Below, one piece after another: positions 1-8,599 of a stretch of DNA of 64,000 bases (positions within the stretch are counted from its first letter, which is position 1; every line of letters starts with the position of its first letter). The translations under genes were made by a program, and so were the position numbers. Source of the stretch: Farysia itapuensis (Eukaryota > Basidiomycota > Ustilaginomycetes > Ustilaginales > Ustilaginaceae); the NCBI GenBank assembly GCA_023212645.1, contig JALBYC010000002.1:124001-188000 (forward strand). The letters run 5' to 3'. The notes below the pieces were generated by a model, which saw only the letters and a program-made list of their open reading frames with translations, did not search any database and had not been told where the DNA came from.

Positions 1-39
1 GACAGCCAGCAGCATCATCTTTCACGCCTCTGCCCAAGC

Positions 40-1587
40 ATGTCGTCCGCCGCGACACAGGGCGCGGGTCTACAGGCCTACCTGTCTTCACATCCCAGCT
101 TCCAGGATCCACGTTCATCGTCGTCAGCGCTACCTTCGCTCTACTCAGACTTGTCGCGTCAACGCAAGAGCAACCCGGCTGGTTATCGCGCCAATATCGA
201 ATGGTGGAGAGACATCCTCACCGACGTCACATGGCAAGGTGTGCAGCTCGACGCAAGCGACAAGGATCGCCAGCCCAACGATAAGTCAGGCTTGAATCAG
301 GCTTCCTCAAGCCGTACAGTCTTCCATCTGGATGAGACAACTAAAATTCGCTGGACAGTGTCGTCCGTCGGTAGACCGCTTGGGCTAGGAACGGTACTGT
401 CTGAGTTGGAGAAGACGGGCCATGCAACATCCTTGCCACGCTTCATGCAGTCTTCAGTGCCGATAAAAGGCCCACAAACACAATCTGGCGGTTTGCGTTC
501 CTACGTGCCCTCTGTCAGCACTGTTGCATCTACACTCTTGCTCTCACCAGCTAAATGGGCCGTCTCGCAGCTAGGCCTGCCAAACATCACCGGCAGTGGT
601 GGGTCTAGTGACGACTCCGACTATAGCGAGGATGAAGTGCTCTTCAAGCGCAAAAAGGGCGACTATGTCATCTTTGAAAACGTCGCACGTCTATCTTCGG
701 CCTTTTTGGAGCAGCATTGGGCAACTAGCTCGCTCAGTCCCCTTACAGGCTTGCTGACCATGGCTGAATTCACCGACAAGCTGACATCAGTATGCAAAGC
801 TCAATATGGATTCGTACCGAGTGAACAGGACATACAAGTTGTGCTCAAACACCTGACACGCGATTGCGGAGGGGTGGCGACGTCTGAGCGAAACATTGTC
901 AAGCTGGCAAGCTCAGAACTGGATCCCACCGTCAAAGAGATCACAGAGGAAGATCGAGGAGTCCTCGCGGTCAAGACGACACATCGACAGCTGGAGCTCC
1001 AGATCGCAGATCTAGAAGCCAAGATTGCAGAACGCAATACTCGGATCAAGACCTACCTCGCTGCAGGGCAGAAACCTCAAGCGCTCTCCTATCTGCGCAG
1101 TCGCAAGGCACTGGAAGAACTGCTAACGCGGCGCATGAACACTCTTGAAACACTCACTGGCGTTCTGCTCAAAATCGAACAGGCAAAGGGCGATGTCGAG
1201 ATCGTCAAGAGCTACCAAACCAGCAGCAGTGTGTTGGACAGCATCCTGGCCAATCCCGAACTCAAGATGGACAATGTCGATTCCACCGTTGCAAAATTGG
1301 AAGACAGTCTGGCTAGCCACCAACAGGTCGATGACGCCTTGCGTGACATTGGCCAGACTGGCGCGCAAATTGACGAGGACGAAATCCAAGACGAGCTAGA
1401 AGCATTATTGCAAGAGCAACGTCAGCAGCAGAAGCCCGCCGACGACAAACAGGCTCAACAAGCAACCGAGCAACAAGATCAAGACGAAGAGCTGAGACGT
1501 CGTCTAGAACAGCTGCGACTTCCGACAGAACAGCCCAAAGTTTCTCAAGACAGCGTACATAGCATCAAGCCGATAGCAGAATCATGA
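40..1587 (+). CDS. CHMP7: CHMP7-like ESCRT-III (Snf7 family) protein
   Basis: 515 residues, one exon, ATG at 40, only 39 bases from the window edge. The N-terminal half (about residues 15-280) is a folded-looking region with a Trp-rich patch (EWWRDILTDVTWQG), as in the ESCRT-II-like winged-helix half of CHMP7. Residues about 295-440 form a charged, helical Snf7-type segment (AKIAERNTRIKTYLAAGQK, then a SYLRSRKALEE-type helix). The tail is acidic and Gln-rich (about 450-490) and probably coiled. CHMP7 proteins nucleate ESCRT-III at the nuclear envelope with LEM2/Heh1 and take part in nuclear-pore surveillance and membrane sealing. The family is inferred from architecture and the Snf7 segment; an exact ortholog call needs an alignment. 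Nothing is broken. Confidence 0.82.
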   Translation: MSSAATQGAGLQAYLSSHPSFQDPRSSSSALPSLYSDLSRQRKSNPAGYRANIEWWRDILTDVTWQGVQLDASDKDRQPNDKSGLNQASSSRTVFHLDETTKIRWTVSSVGRPLGLGTVLSELEKTGHATSLPRFMQSSVPIKGPQTQSGGLRSYVPSVSTVASTLLLSPAKWAVSQLGLPNITGSGGSSDDSDYSEDEVLFKRKKGDYVIFENVARLSSAFLEQHWATSSLSPLTGLLTMAEFTDKLTSVCKAQYGFVPSEQDIQVVLKHLTRDCGGVATSERNIVKLASSELDPTVKEITEEDRGVLAVKTTHRQLELQIADLEAKIAERNTRIKTYLAAGQKPQALSYLRSRKALEELLTRRMNTLETLTGVLLKIEQAKGDVEIVKSYQTSSSVLDSILANPELKMDNVDSTVAKLEDSLASHQQVDDALRDIGQTGAQIDEDEIQDELEALLQEQRQQQKPADDKQAQQATEQQDQDEELRRRLEQLRLPTEQPKVSQDSVHSIKPIAES

Positions 1588-1915
1588 CCACCAGGGAAAA
1601 GACCGCATCCATCGCACACATCACCCATGGCGCCTGTGCTGAGATTCTGTTCTTGTAATTTTGGAGGAGACAATGAGAAATACATGCGTCTGCCACGAAG
1701 GACAAGAGCGCAGATGATGCGAGTCACGGGAGCAAAGTAGACACTTGCACGTCCGTGTGACTCTCTACAGAAGCGCAATTTGCTGCGTTCTGCCGGCAGA
1801 GGTGTTGGAAATCATCTTGCCAATGGTGTATATCGAATGATGCAGAGTGAAGGAGATGCGAAAAAGGAGAAAGATGATGCCGAAACGAGTGCGAGACTTG
1901 TCCGAGGGGATGGGT
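1588..1915. other. Convergent 3' region, no gene seen
   Basis: Space between the stop codons of the CHMP7-like gene (+) and eS30 (-). It should hold both 3' UTRs and polyadenylation signals. The short open frames here have no recognisable protein content. Confidence 0.6.
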
Positions 1916-2110
1916 TTACTTGTTCTCGCCGTTGGGGTTCATGCGACGCTTGCCACCGGGGCCAGTGACGGCGTTGACGAATCGACGGGTGTACAAGAGT
2001 CTCTTCTTAGCGCGGCCCTTGGGCTGCTTGGGCTTCTCCTGAGCCTCGACTTTGGGTGTCTGCGACTTGACCTTACCGGCACGCGCGAGGGATCCGTGAA
2101 CCTTGCCCAT
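1916..2110 (-). CDS. RPS30: 40S ribosomal protein eS30
   Basis: 64 residues. The start [20 protein letters not shown] and the C-terminal KRRMNP motif are the universally conserved ends of eS30, and the length matches fungal eS30 (about 62-64). It is a small, highly basic component of the 40S subunit near the decoding site. It is not fused to a ubiquitin-like domain, as in other fungi. On the minus strand a good acceptor (ttttctgtgcag, ending at 2135) lies 25 bases before the ATG, with a CTGAC branch-like site. A GTAAGC donor sits at 2355, so a 5'-UTR intron of about 221 nt (2355 down to 2135) is likely. The gene is divergent from eS10, sharing one promoter. Confidence 0.97.
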   Translation of the reverse strand: MGKVHGSLARAGKVKSQTPKVEAQEKPKQPKGRAKKRLLYTRRFVNAVTGPGGKRRMNPNGENK

Positions 2111-2356
2111 ATTGTACTATGTATGTATCGAGGTCTGCACAGAAAAGCACGATGGTGTCAGAAGTCGAGTGCTACCATGTCAAGACTCGACACTCGCCGA
2201 GCCCACTGCCAGCAATCCCGCCACCGCACCCCCGCACTACGAAAATCAACCTCTAGTGACGGCCGTCTTTCCGCAACAGGTTTCGCTGCTTGTGCACGGA
2301 TGACGACGACATTGCTGGACAGAGTCTGATGGTGTCGCTTTTGTCATGAGCTTACC

Positions 2357-2621
2357 TTTTGATGTACCTTGATTGATGTGGTGTGGAAAGAGACGAGACC
2401 CAGCAATATCGATCAAAGGCGCAGCTGCCAGGCCAATTCCTAAGCCAAACGCGCGAATTCAAGATTCCCGATCAGCATACGTACGTCACATGACTAAATA
2501 TGACCGTGGGAGGATTTAGTTCTAGTCTGTTCACGTGACTAGTAACGAAGAATCGGGACTCAACTTGGTCATTTCAATGCCTTGAGCGCACACCTCTCCC
2601 ACACCATACCAGCACATCAAG
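2357..2621. promoter_or_regulatory. Shared divergent promoter of RPS30 and RPS10
   Basis: About 265 bases separate the presumed first exon of RPS30 (-) from the RPS10 start (+). Two near-identical 11-mers, TCACATGACTA at 2486-2496 and TCACGTGACTA at 2531-2541, lie 45 bases apart in the same orientation. The second contains the E-box CACGTG bound by Cbf1-type bHLH proteins, which co-regulate ribosomal protein genes in some yeasts. The repeat is seen directly; the factor is inference. Confidence 0.55.
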
Positions 2622-3089
2622 ATGATCATTCCCAAGGAGAACCGAAAGACTATCTACGCATCGCTCTTCAAGGAGGGTGTCATGGTCGCCCCCAAGAACT
2701 TCCAGGTGCAGCACCCTGAGCTCGAGATCCCCAACCTCCAGGTTGTCAAGGCTCTGCAGAGCTTGACCTCGCGCGGCTACGTCCACACCCAGTTCTCGTG
2801 GCAGTGGTACTTCTACACCCTCACTGACGAGGGTGTTGAGTACCTGCGTGAATTCTTGCACCTTCCTGCCGAGATTGTGCCTTCGACGCACAAGCGACCT
2901 GCTCGTGCTGCTCGTGCCCCCGTTGGTGGACGCGAAGGTGCCTACCGACCCCCTCGAGGTGACCGCGATGGCGGTGACCGCGAGTACCGACGACGAGATG
3001 GCCCCCCTGCCGACAAGAAGGACGGCGCTCCCTCGGGCGAGTACCGACCCCGCTTCGCCGGTGTTGGCCGTGGTGCTCCCCGCGAGTAA
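2622..3089 (+). CDS. RPS10: 40S ribosomal protein eS10
   Basis: 155 residues, ATG at 2622. The N-terminal winged-helix core is typical eS10: [20 protein letters not shown] followed by [12 protein letters not shown] and [19 protein letters not shown]. The C-terminal tail from about residue 100 is Arg/Gly/Asp-rich ([19 protein letters not shown]), as usual in eS10. It is a 40S head protein near the mRNA entry/beak region and a target of ribosome-collision ubiquitylation in other eukaryotes. Single exon with strongly biased codons (GAG, AAG, CTC), fitting high expression. Confidence 0.97.
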   Translation: MIIPKENRKTIYASLFKEGVMVAPKNFQVQHPELEIPNLQVVKALQSLTSRGYVHTQFSWQWYFYTLTDEGVEYLREFLHLPAEIVPSTHKRPARAARAPVGGREGAYRPPRGDRDGGDREYRRRDGPPADKKDGAPSGEYRPRFAGVGRGAPRE

Positions 3090-3408
3090 AAATCGCCATT
3101 CGGCTACTTTCTACACATCACCCGGTTCCTATCATACACAAGGTCCAATGGCCCCCCTACCACACATTCTACCATCTTCGACTCACAGGACGCAGCAGAC
3201 ACGTTTTGCAAATAACCCTCCTCTTCCATCAAAGCGAAACGTCGGGCTGGAGCCCTTAGTCTCTGTGCTTACCTCTGTGCACACAAAATGCACGTTCCCG
3301 TGGTTGTATTCGCATTTCCCGCTCAATTATCAATGTAAACAATACATGCATTGAAGTTGCACCTGTGGCTGTTTCTCTCCGCGTGCACGATTGTGAGTAA
3401 GGGGGGTT
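3090..3408. other. Convergent 3' region, no gene seen
   Basis: Lies between the RPS10 stop and the stop of the minus-strand mitochondrial gene. Probably the two 3' UTRs. Short open frames show no protein-like composition. Confidence 0.55.
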
Positions 3409-3898
3409 TTAGTTGCCGCCCCGTCCACCCTGCTTTCGTGCAGCAGTGGCGCCAAAGTCGGACTTGCTCGCCGACTTTTGCTGTTGCTTGGACGGTTTAG
3501 CGGCACTGCTTGTCTGAGCTTTCGTTGCGGCCTTGGACGATTCTGAATCGGCTGAGCTCTGATCAAAGTCGACGTCCTTTTCCTTTTCGATCTTGCTGGT
3601 AGCACTGTCAGGGTTGGTCTTTGAGCCGTCGTAGGCGCCAGAGCTGTTTGCGATATCCTCAGTCTGTGCAGTTCTATCAGCAAATGTGAACAAGCGAAAC
3701 GATGGGATGGTAGAAACTTACGGAGCCGGATCCTGGGGTGGTAGCCTCACTCTCTGAGCCAGGCTTGACAGCCGAACGCCAAGCCGAAGTTGGGGAGAAG
3801 GCACCAATGTTAGTGGAGACGTTTCGACGAGCGACTGCGAGAGGTCGTGCAGTTGCAGATCGTCGCGTTATACTCGTCAGTCGGAAAGCTACAGTCAT
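3409..3898 (-). CDS. Two-exon putative mitochondrial protein of unknown function
   Basis: Exon 1 is 3898-3722 and exon 2 is 3663-3409, joined across a 58-nt intron with a GTAAGT donor at 3721 and an acceptor ending in gcacag at 3664. Both exons stay in frame (GGC TCC | ACT GAG), giving 143 residues. The N-terminus MTVAFRLTSITRRSATARP continues with LAVARRNVST. It is rich in Arg/Ser/Thr with no acidic residue, a typical mitochondrial presequence. The remainder is hydrophilic and Ser/Lys/Asp-rich and ends in RKQGGRGGN. I do not recognise the family. It is divergent from the small secreted protein gene (273 bases between the start codons). Translating exon 2 alone would miss the targeting signal. 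Confidence 0.7.
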
Positions 3899-4171
3899 TG
3901 TCGGTGAGTGTTCCGGGCCAGGATGGTGAGAGATTGAGCCTGGGAGTGGGAGTGTGCTCACTCATCATGCAGGGAGGCTCATGCGAGCGGAGGTGGAGAA
4001 TCGACAAATGCAAATCTAACAAATTTAGTGAATGTCAGATCGGACTTTTTGGTTCCTTGAAGGTGCCAAGGCGTTGAAGCGCTCAAGCTCTGTTCTCGTT
4101 GTCTTGCATCGCAACCGCACACCATACTACAGCTACGGGTGCTCTCGTCACAGTCCCGGTCACAGCTTCCC

Positions 4172-4549
4172 ATGTATATGCACAAGGTCACTCAGAGCGC
4201 TCTACTGCTCTTCCTTGTGAGCTGCTTCCTGTCCATTTTTACGCAGATTGAAGCAACGCCATCACCATTGGAGCCAGCAGTCACCTCAGATCCAGAAAGC
4301 TTGCCCTATCAGTTCTACCATACCGACGGCGTAGGTGGCAATAATGCCGCGTGTTGGCTGTCGCGTCTACCCTTCCCACCAACAGAAGGCGTGAATTGCA
4401 ACCTAGCGCACAGTATATCCCAGATCCAGGGGCGTCAGATCTGGCAGTGCGACGGAGAACAGTGGCGTTTCTGCGACGGATGCAGACACCTCGAAGCCCA
4501 ACTGCAAGGCCCAAAAGACCTCGTTGGATGGAAAATACAAGGATGCTGA
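4172..4549 (+). CDS. Small secreted cysteine-containing protein (candidate effector)
   Basis: 125 residues from the ATG at 4172; an in-frame ATG at 4139 would place 11 polar residues before the signal peptide. Residues 1-28 form a signal peptide (ALLLFLVSCFLSIFTQIEA). The mature part has six Cys (61, 76, 93, 101, 104, 125), an even number, four of them in the C-terminal third around WQCDGEQWRFCDGCR, and the last residue is Cys. There is no second membrane segment and no GPI signal. Small size, secretion and paired cysteines are the usual marks of fungal effectors and surface proteins, but no known family is recognised. The sequence-to-function link is inference. Confidence 0.62.
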   Translation: MYMHKVTQSALLLFLVSCFLSIFTQIEATPSPLEPAVTSDPESLPYQFYHTDGVGGNNAACWLSRLPFPPTEGVNCNLAHSISQIQGRQIWQCDGEQWRFCDGCRHLEAQLQGPKDLVGWKIQGC

Positions 4550-4804
4550 AACTTCCTTTTTCCCCAAGGGCGACTCCCTCCCATTCAAGCTCAGTTCCGC
4601 TATTGGCGCGTATACCCACATCTCCCTCGCACAATCGCATATCCCTGCACGTATCTCTTCGTGCTGGCATGGAATGGCACGCATCTCAGCGATGAGGGAA
4701 TATCACGTTCTTTTTGCTCTGGTTCTCAGACTTTGTCTACGTATATATGTGAAGGGTGGGGAAAGGGAGGAGGAGGAGGCTGGGGGATTTGGAATAATCG
4801 TTCT

Positions 4805-7800
4805 CTACTGGTGTTTCTTGACGCCGTTAAGGGTAGGAGCAGGTGCGGCGGGGGCGGTGGACATGTAGAAGCGCGTGACAAATTTGCACACCTCTTCGAT
4901 CAGAATGACGGGTGCCGAGATATAGATCACAGCTTTGACCTCTTCGGCGTCGAGTGCAGCGACCTGGAACCAATCCTGCAGGAAGGGTACTGTGCAGATA
5001 ATGTAGTGCAAGCCAAGACTGAGCGCGATAGCTCCGATCAGCAACGGGTTCTTCCAGGGGCCAAAGGTCAACAAGCTGTCCGTTTCCGAGATCGCGTTGA
5101 GGGCGTTGAACATCTCGACCACGACCAGCACGGTGAGCGCAATGGTCGAAGGGTGTCGCGAAGCGGTAAAGATACTGCAATCCACCTCGCTAAACAATCC
5201 CTTGGCCGTAGGCAGGCCACACTGGTGGAAATGCGAGAGCTGAGCGTACGAGATCTGCGGGCCTTGCGAGTAGTACATGAACCACCACGCATAACCAAAG
5301 ATGGTGGCCGCACCAACAAACGTGCCAACCAACATGTAGCGGACAAAGATCCAGCCCGAGATCAGTGGGTCGTTCCGACTTCGAGGGCGTTCCTTCAAGA
5401 TTGTCGTTGCGGGAGGATTGAAGCCAAGCGCGGTAGCGGGCAATCCGTCGGTCACCAGGTTAACCCAGAGCAGCTGCACCGGGATCAAAGCTTCCGGCAA
5501 ACCGAGCAAGACAGTGAGGAAGATGGACACCACCTCACCAATGTTGGACGAGATCAGGTAGCGGATAAAGCTCTGCATGTTGTTGAAAATGCTGCGACCT
5601 TCCTGTACGGCGGCTTCAATGGTAGCAAAATTGTCATCCGCAAGCACCATATCGGCTGCGAGTTTGGCAACATCCGTTCCACTGCCCATGGCAATTCCAA
5701 TGTCTGCCTTCTTGAGCGCAGGCGCATCGTTGACACCATCGCCCGTCATCGCTACGACCAGACCCTGGCTTTGGAGCAGATCAACTAGCAGCGATTTGTG
5801 CGACGGTTCCACACGGGAAAAGAGCGAGGCACGGCTGACGGCGTCCAATTTCTCTTCGCGAGTTGAGAGATCGTCGAATTCACGTCCGGTGTATGACTTG
5901 CCATTCAGATTCTCTTTAGCACCAAAGACGCCGATTTGGCGACAGATGGTCTCGGCAGTGTTTTTGTTGTCGCCAGTGATGACAATGACGCGGATGCCGG
6001 CCTCGCGACATCGCTCGATGGCGTTCTTGACCTCGGGACGTGGGGGATCCAGCATACCGACGAGACCGACGAGAGTCATTTGCTGTTCGAACTGCACATA
6101 CTCGCTAGGACTGCTGCTGCGGTACGATTCAACATCGAGAGGGACGTCTTCCTTGATCGCAATGGCCAGTGTTCGCAATCCAAGCTTGCCGTACTCGAGA
6201 ACCTTTTCGCCGATCTGGTTGCGCAGGGCAGAAGACAGACGGACGGTTTGTTTGCCCACGAGCACCGTGTCGCATCGTTCGACGACCGTCTCGGGAGCAC
6301 CCTTGACGAGCAGACAGCCAGTAGCAGAGGAACGCTTGATCAGAGTAGACATGGACTTGCGATCGCGGCTGAACTCGAATGTGAGCAGTCGGGGATGTGC
6401 CTTTCCATACTCGTCCGTCACGGCACTAGCTCGGGAGAACGCGTCGAGCGTGGCGGCTTGCTCGTTGATGACGTGGTCGTGGTGTCCTAGCTTTTCCACC
6501 AACACTTTCAGGGCAGCTTCCGTAGGTTGTCCAATGGTGGTGAAGTTTCCGTGGTCATCCACGTTGACGTGACTGTCGTTGCAGATCGAACAGACCTCGG
6601 CGAGAGCATGGAAAGCAGTACGCGGCTGGTTGAGACCGACGACTTTGTCGCCATTAGCAGCGGTGATATCACCCACCGGCGAGAAGGTGCTGCCTGCGAC
6701 GCTGTAATCGGCGAGCGACGTCTTGCTGTCAAAGACAGAAAAGTGCGTGACACTCATCTGGTTGGTGGTCAAGGTGCCTGTCTTGTCAGAGCAGATGACG
6801 TTGGTCGAGCCGAGTGTCTCGACTGACGGCAAGTGTCGGACAATGGCATTCTTTTTGGCCATCTTTTTGGTTCCCAACGCCAGACAAGCAGTGATGACAG
6901 CAGCGAGGCCTTCCGGAATAGCTGCAACGGCAAGCGCGACAGCAATCTTGAAGTAGTACATGGCACCGCGAACCCAGCCGTGATGGCTTGGATCGTTAAA
7001 GTGGCGGAAGTTGACAATCCAGACGAGAATGCAAATGACTGTAATGACTTTGGCCAGCTGATCTCCAAAGTCGTCGAGCTTCTGCTTGAGCGGGGTCTTT
7101 TCATCTTCGTCCTTTGAGATTTCGGCGTGAATATCGCCAATGGCGGTCCTCGTTCCGGTGAGCACGACGGCAGCGATAGCAGAGCCATTGGCTACGGTGG
7201 TACCGCTAAAGAGCATATTGGTCTGGTCCTGTTTCACCGCACCAACATCTTTGACGACGTCAGTCGACTTGTTGACAGACACAGACTCGCCAGTGAGAAT
7301 GGCCTGGTCGATACGGAAGGAAGAGCTGTTGATGGCAATAACACGACAATCGGCGGGGATCTTGTCTCCCACAGTCAAGATGAGAATGTCACCGGGTACA
7401 AGGTGTTCGGAACGAATCTTTGCGGTTGTGCCTTCACGGATGGCGTTGGCAGTGTCGGGACTGTACTCTTTGAGAGCGTCAATGGCTTTGTCGGCATTGC
7501 GTTCCTGTACGACACCAACAGTGGCATTCGCAATCAGGATCAGAAAGATGACACCTGGCTCGATGAGCGCTGCGCCGAGCGACGTGTCTTCTTCCAGCAA
7601 CGCCAGCACAAACGAGATGACAGCAGAGCCCAACAGAATCAGGACCAACTGATCCTTGAACTGATCCAGAATGAGCTGCCACAAAGGCGTCGGTGGCTGT
7701 TCGGGCAGCGTGTTGGATCCATACTGTGCACGACGAGACTCGACCTCGTCCTCGCCGAGACCCTGGGAAGGGTCGACGTGGAGGTCGGTGAGCACCTCGT

Positions 7801-7828
7801 GAACGCTTCTGGTCCACGCTTGATCCAT
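4805..7828 (-). CDS. eca1: SERCA-type endoplasmic reticulum Ca2+ ATPase
   Basis: 1007 residues from the ATG at 7828; a longer upstream frame begins with sequence foreign to the family. Typical P2A pump: an N-terminal cation-ATPase segment, TGES actuator loop near residue 178, AIPEGL in M4, phosphorylation motif CSDKTGTLT near 347 (D351 in animal SERCA1), KGAPE nucleotide pocket near 507, TGDGVNDAP hinge near 693, and six C-terminal membrane helices. It moves cytosolic Ca2+ into the ER lumen at the cost of ATP. The tail ends in KKHQ. The SERCA of Ustilago maydis is known as Eca1; the symbol is used on that basis. It faces MRPL31 across a short shared promoter. All key residues are intact. Confidence 0.96.
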   Translation of the reverse strand: MDQAWTRSVHEVLTDLHVDPSQGLGEDEVESRRAQYGSNTLPEQPPTPLWQLILDQFKDQLVLILLGSAVISFVLALLEEDTSLGAALIEPGVIFLILIANATVGVVQERNADKAIDALKEYSPDTANAIREGTTAKIRSEHLVPGDILILTVGDKIPADCRVIAINSSSFRIDQAILTGESVSVNKSTDVVKDVGAVKQDQTNMLFSGTTVANGSAIAAVVLTGTRTAIGDIHAEISKDEDEKTPLKQKLDDFGDQLAKVITVICILVWIVNFRHFNDPSHHGWVRGAMYYFKIAVALAVAAIPEGLAAVITACLALGTKKMAKKNAIVRHLPSVETLGSTNVICSDKTGTLTTNQMSVTHFSVFDSKTSLADYSVAGSTFSPVGDITAANGDKVVGLNQPRTAFHALAEVCSICNDSHVNVDDHGNFTTIGQPTEAALKVLVEKLGHHDHVINEQAATLDAFSRASAVTDEYGKAHPRLLTFEFSRDRKSMSTLIKRSSATGCLLVKGAPETVVERCDTVLVGKQTVRLSSALRNQIGEKVLEYGKLGLRTLAIAIKEDVPLDVESYRSSSPSEYVQFEQQMTLVGLVGMLDPPRPEVKNAIERCREAGIRVIVITGDNKNTAETICRQIGVFGAKENLNGKSYTGREFDDLSTREEKLDAVSRASLFSRVEPSHKSLLVDLLQSQGLVVAMTGDGVNDAPALKKADIGIAMGSGTDVAKLAADMVLADDNFATIEAAVQEGRSIFNNMQSFIRYLISSNIGEVVSIFLTVLLGLPEALIPVQLLWVNLVTDGLPATALGFNPPATTILKERPRSRNDPLISGWIFVRYMLVGTFVGAATIFGYAWWFMYYSQGPQISYAQLSHFHQCGLPTAKGLFSEVDCSIFTASRHPSTIALTVLVVVEMFNALNAISETDSLLTFGPWKNPLLIGAIALSLGLHYIICTVPFLQDWFQVAALDAEEVKAVIYISAPVILIEEVCKFVTRFYMSTAPAAPAPTLNGVKKHQ

Positions 7829-8173
7829 TGTGTGTGAAAAGGTGTGGGAGTCAAGAGGCAACGTCTGGGAGAACAAGGCTACTTCCACGTCCCCACTTTG
7901 GCTGTACGTGTCATCATTTGTAAAGCCGACCGCCCAGCCAAGCCCAGCCCAAGAAAAGCTAAAATCCAGAATTTCTTGGAAGATTTCACCTCTCCAGACG
8001 CGAAAGCGCTGAGCGACGTGATCGACACGTGTCACTTTGTGTTTGAAAAAAAGCCAGAAAGCAGTCTAACAAAGCTAAGATCGGGTCCGATACCCGATCG
8101 CTGTCCGAACGATTTTTGCTCTCATTGGTTGACGAGCCGTTCACCTCTTCATCTCAGCTCACGTACTACCACA
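7829..8173. promoter_or_regulatory. Divergent promoter of eca1 and MRPL31, with a perfect inverted repeat
   Basis: 345 bases between two start codons. GATCGGGT at 8079-8086 and its exact complement ACCCGATC at 8092-8099 form an 8-bp inverted repeat with a 5-base spacer, 75 bases before the MRPL31 ATG. An ACACGTGT palindrome (E-box core) is at about 8025-8032. The sites are seen; their use is not known. Confidence 0.4.
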
Positions 8174-8491
8174 ATGTTTGGCGCCTTCAGAGCATCTGCA
8201 CCATCACTAGGTGGTTTGTTATGGAAGAACCCATGGCGCATGTCATCGCTCCGAAAGCAAAGGGTCAAATTGCGTCTAAAGGCGGTGGACGAAGTCATTG
8301 CTACATTGCAGCGCTCTCAAGTCAATTGCAGTGCCCTGGATCGTGCTCTTCTCCTTCCCAAAGAATCAGAGATGCTTCCAAAGGACAAGTTCACGACTTT
8401 CTCAAGACATGATCCCAAGTTCCGCAAGAGTGTTCACAAGGTGCCCAAATTCACACGCAAGACCATCAGAATCAACCCTCTCGGTTACTAA
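8174..8491 (+). CDS. MRPL31: Mitochondrial large-subunit ribosomal protein mL60 (MRPL31)
   Basis: 105 residues from the ATG at 8174. The start MFGAFRASAPSLGGLLWKNP and following WRMSS match the conserved N-terminus of fungal MRPL31, which begins MFG-F and carries GGLLWK-PWRMS. The C-terminus has KDKFTTFSRHDPKFRKSVHK and PKFTRKTIR, basic as expected for rRNA contact. mL60 is a fungal-specific mitoribosome protein. Length agrees with the family (about 100-130). Longer upstream frames are discarded because homology begins at this Met. Confidence 0.9.
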   Translation: MFGAFRASAPSLGGLLWKNPWRMSSLRKQRVKLRLKAVDEVIATLQRSQVNCSALDRALLLPKESEMLPKDKFTTFSRHDPKFRKSVHKVPKFTRKTIRINPLGY

Positions 8492-8599
8492 GCCTCTCGT
8501 CCCAGCATGCTCCACCACACTCATTGTACACTAGCCCATCCATCGGCAACCAAAACAACCCATGGCAACCAAATTCGAGCGAAACGCTCACAGTGCAGC

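Noticed and set aside
4661..5788. 375-codon open frame on + opposite the Ca2+ ATPase
   Set aside because: Shadow frame of a strongly conserved coding sequence on the other strand; no domain and no independent signals.
5577..6572. 331-codon open frame on + opposite the Ca2+ ATPase
   Set aside because: Ser/Arg-rich shadow frame of the pump gene.
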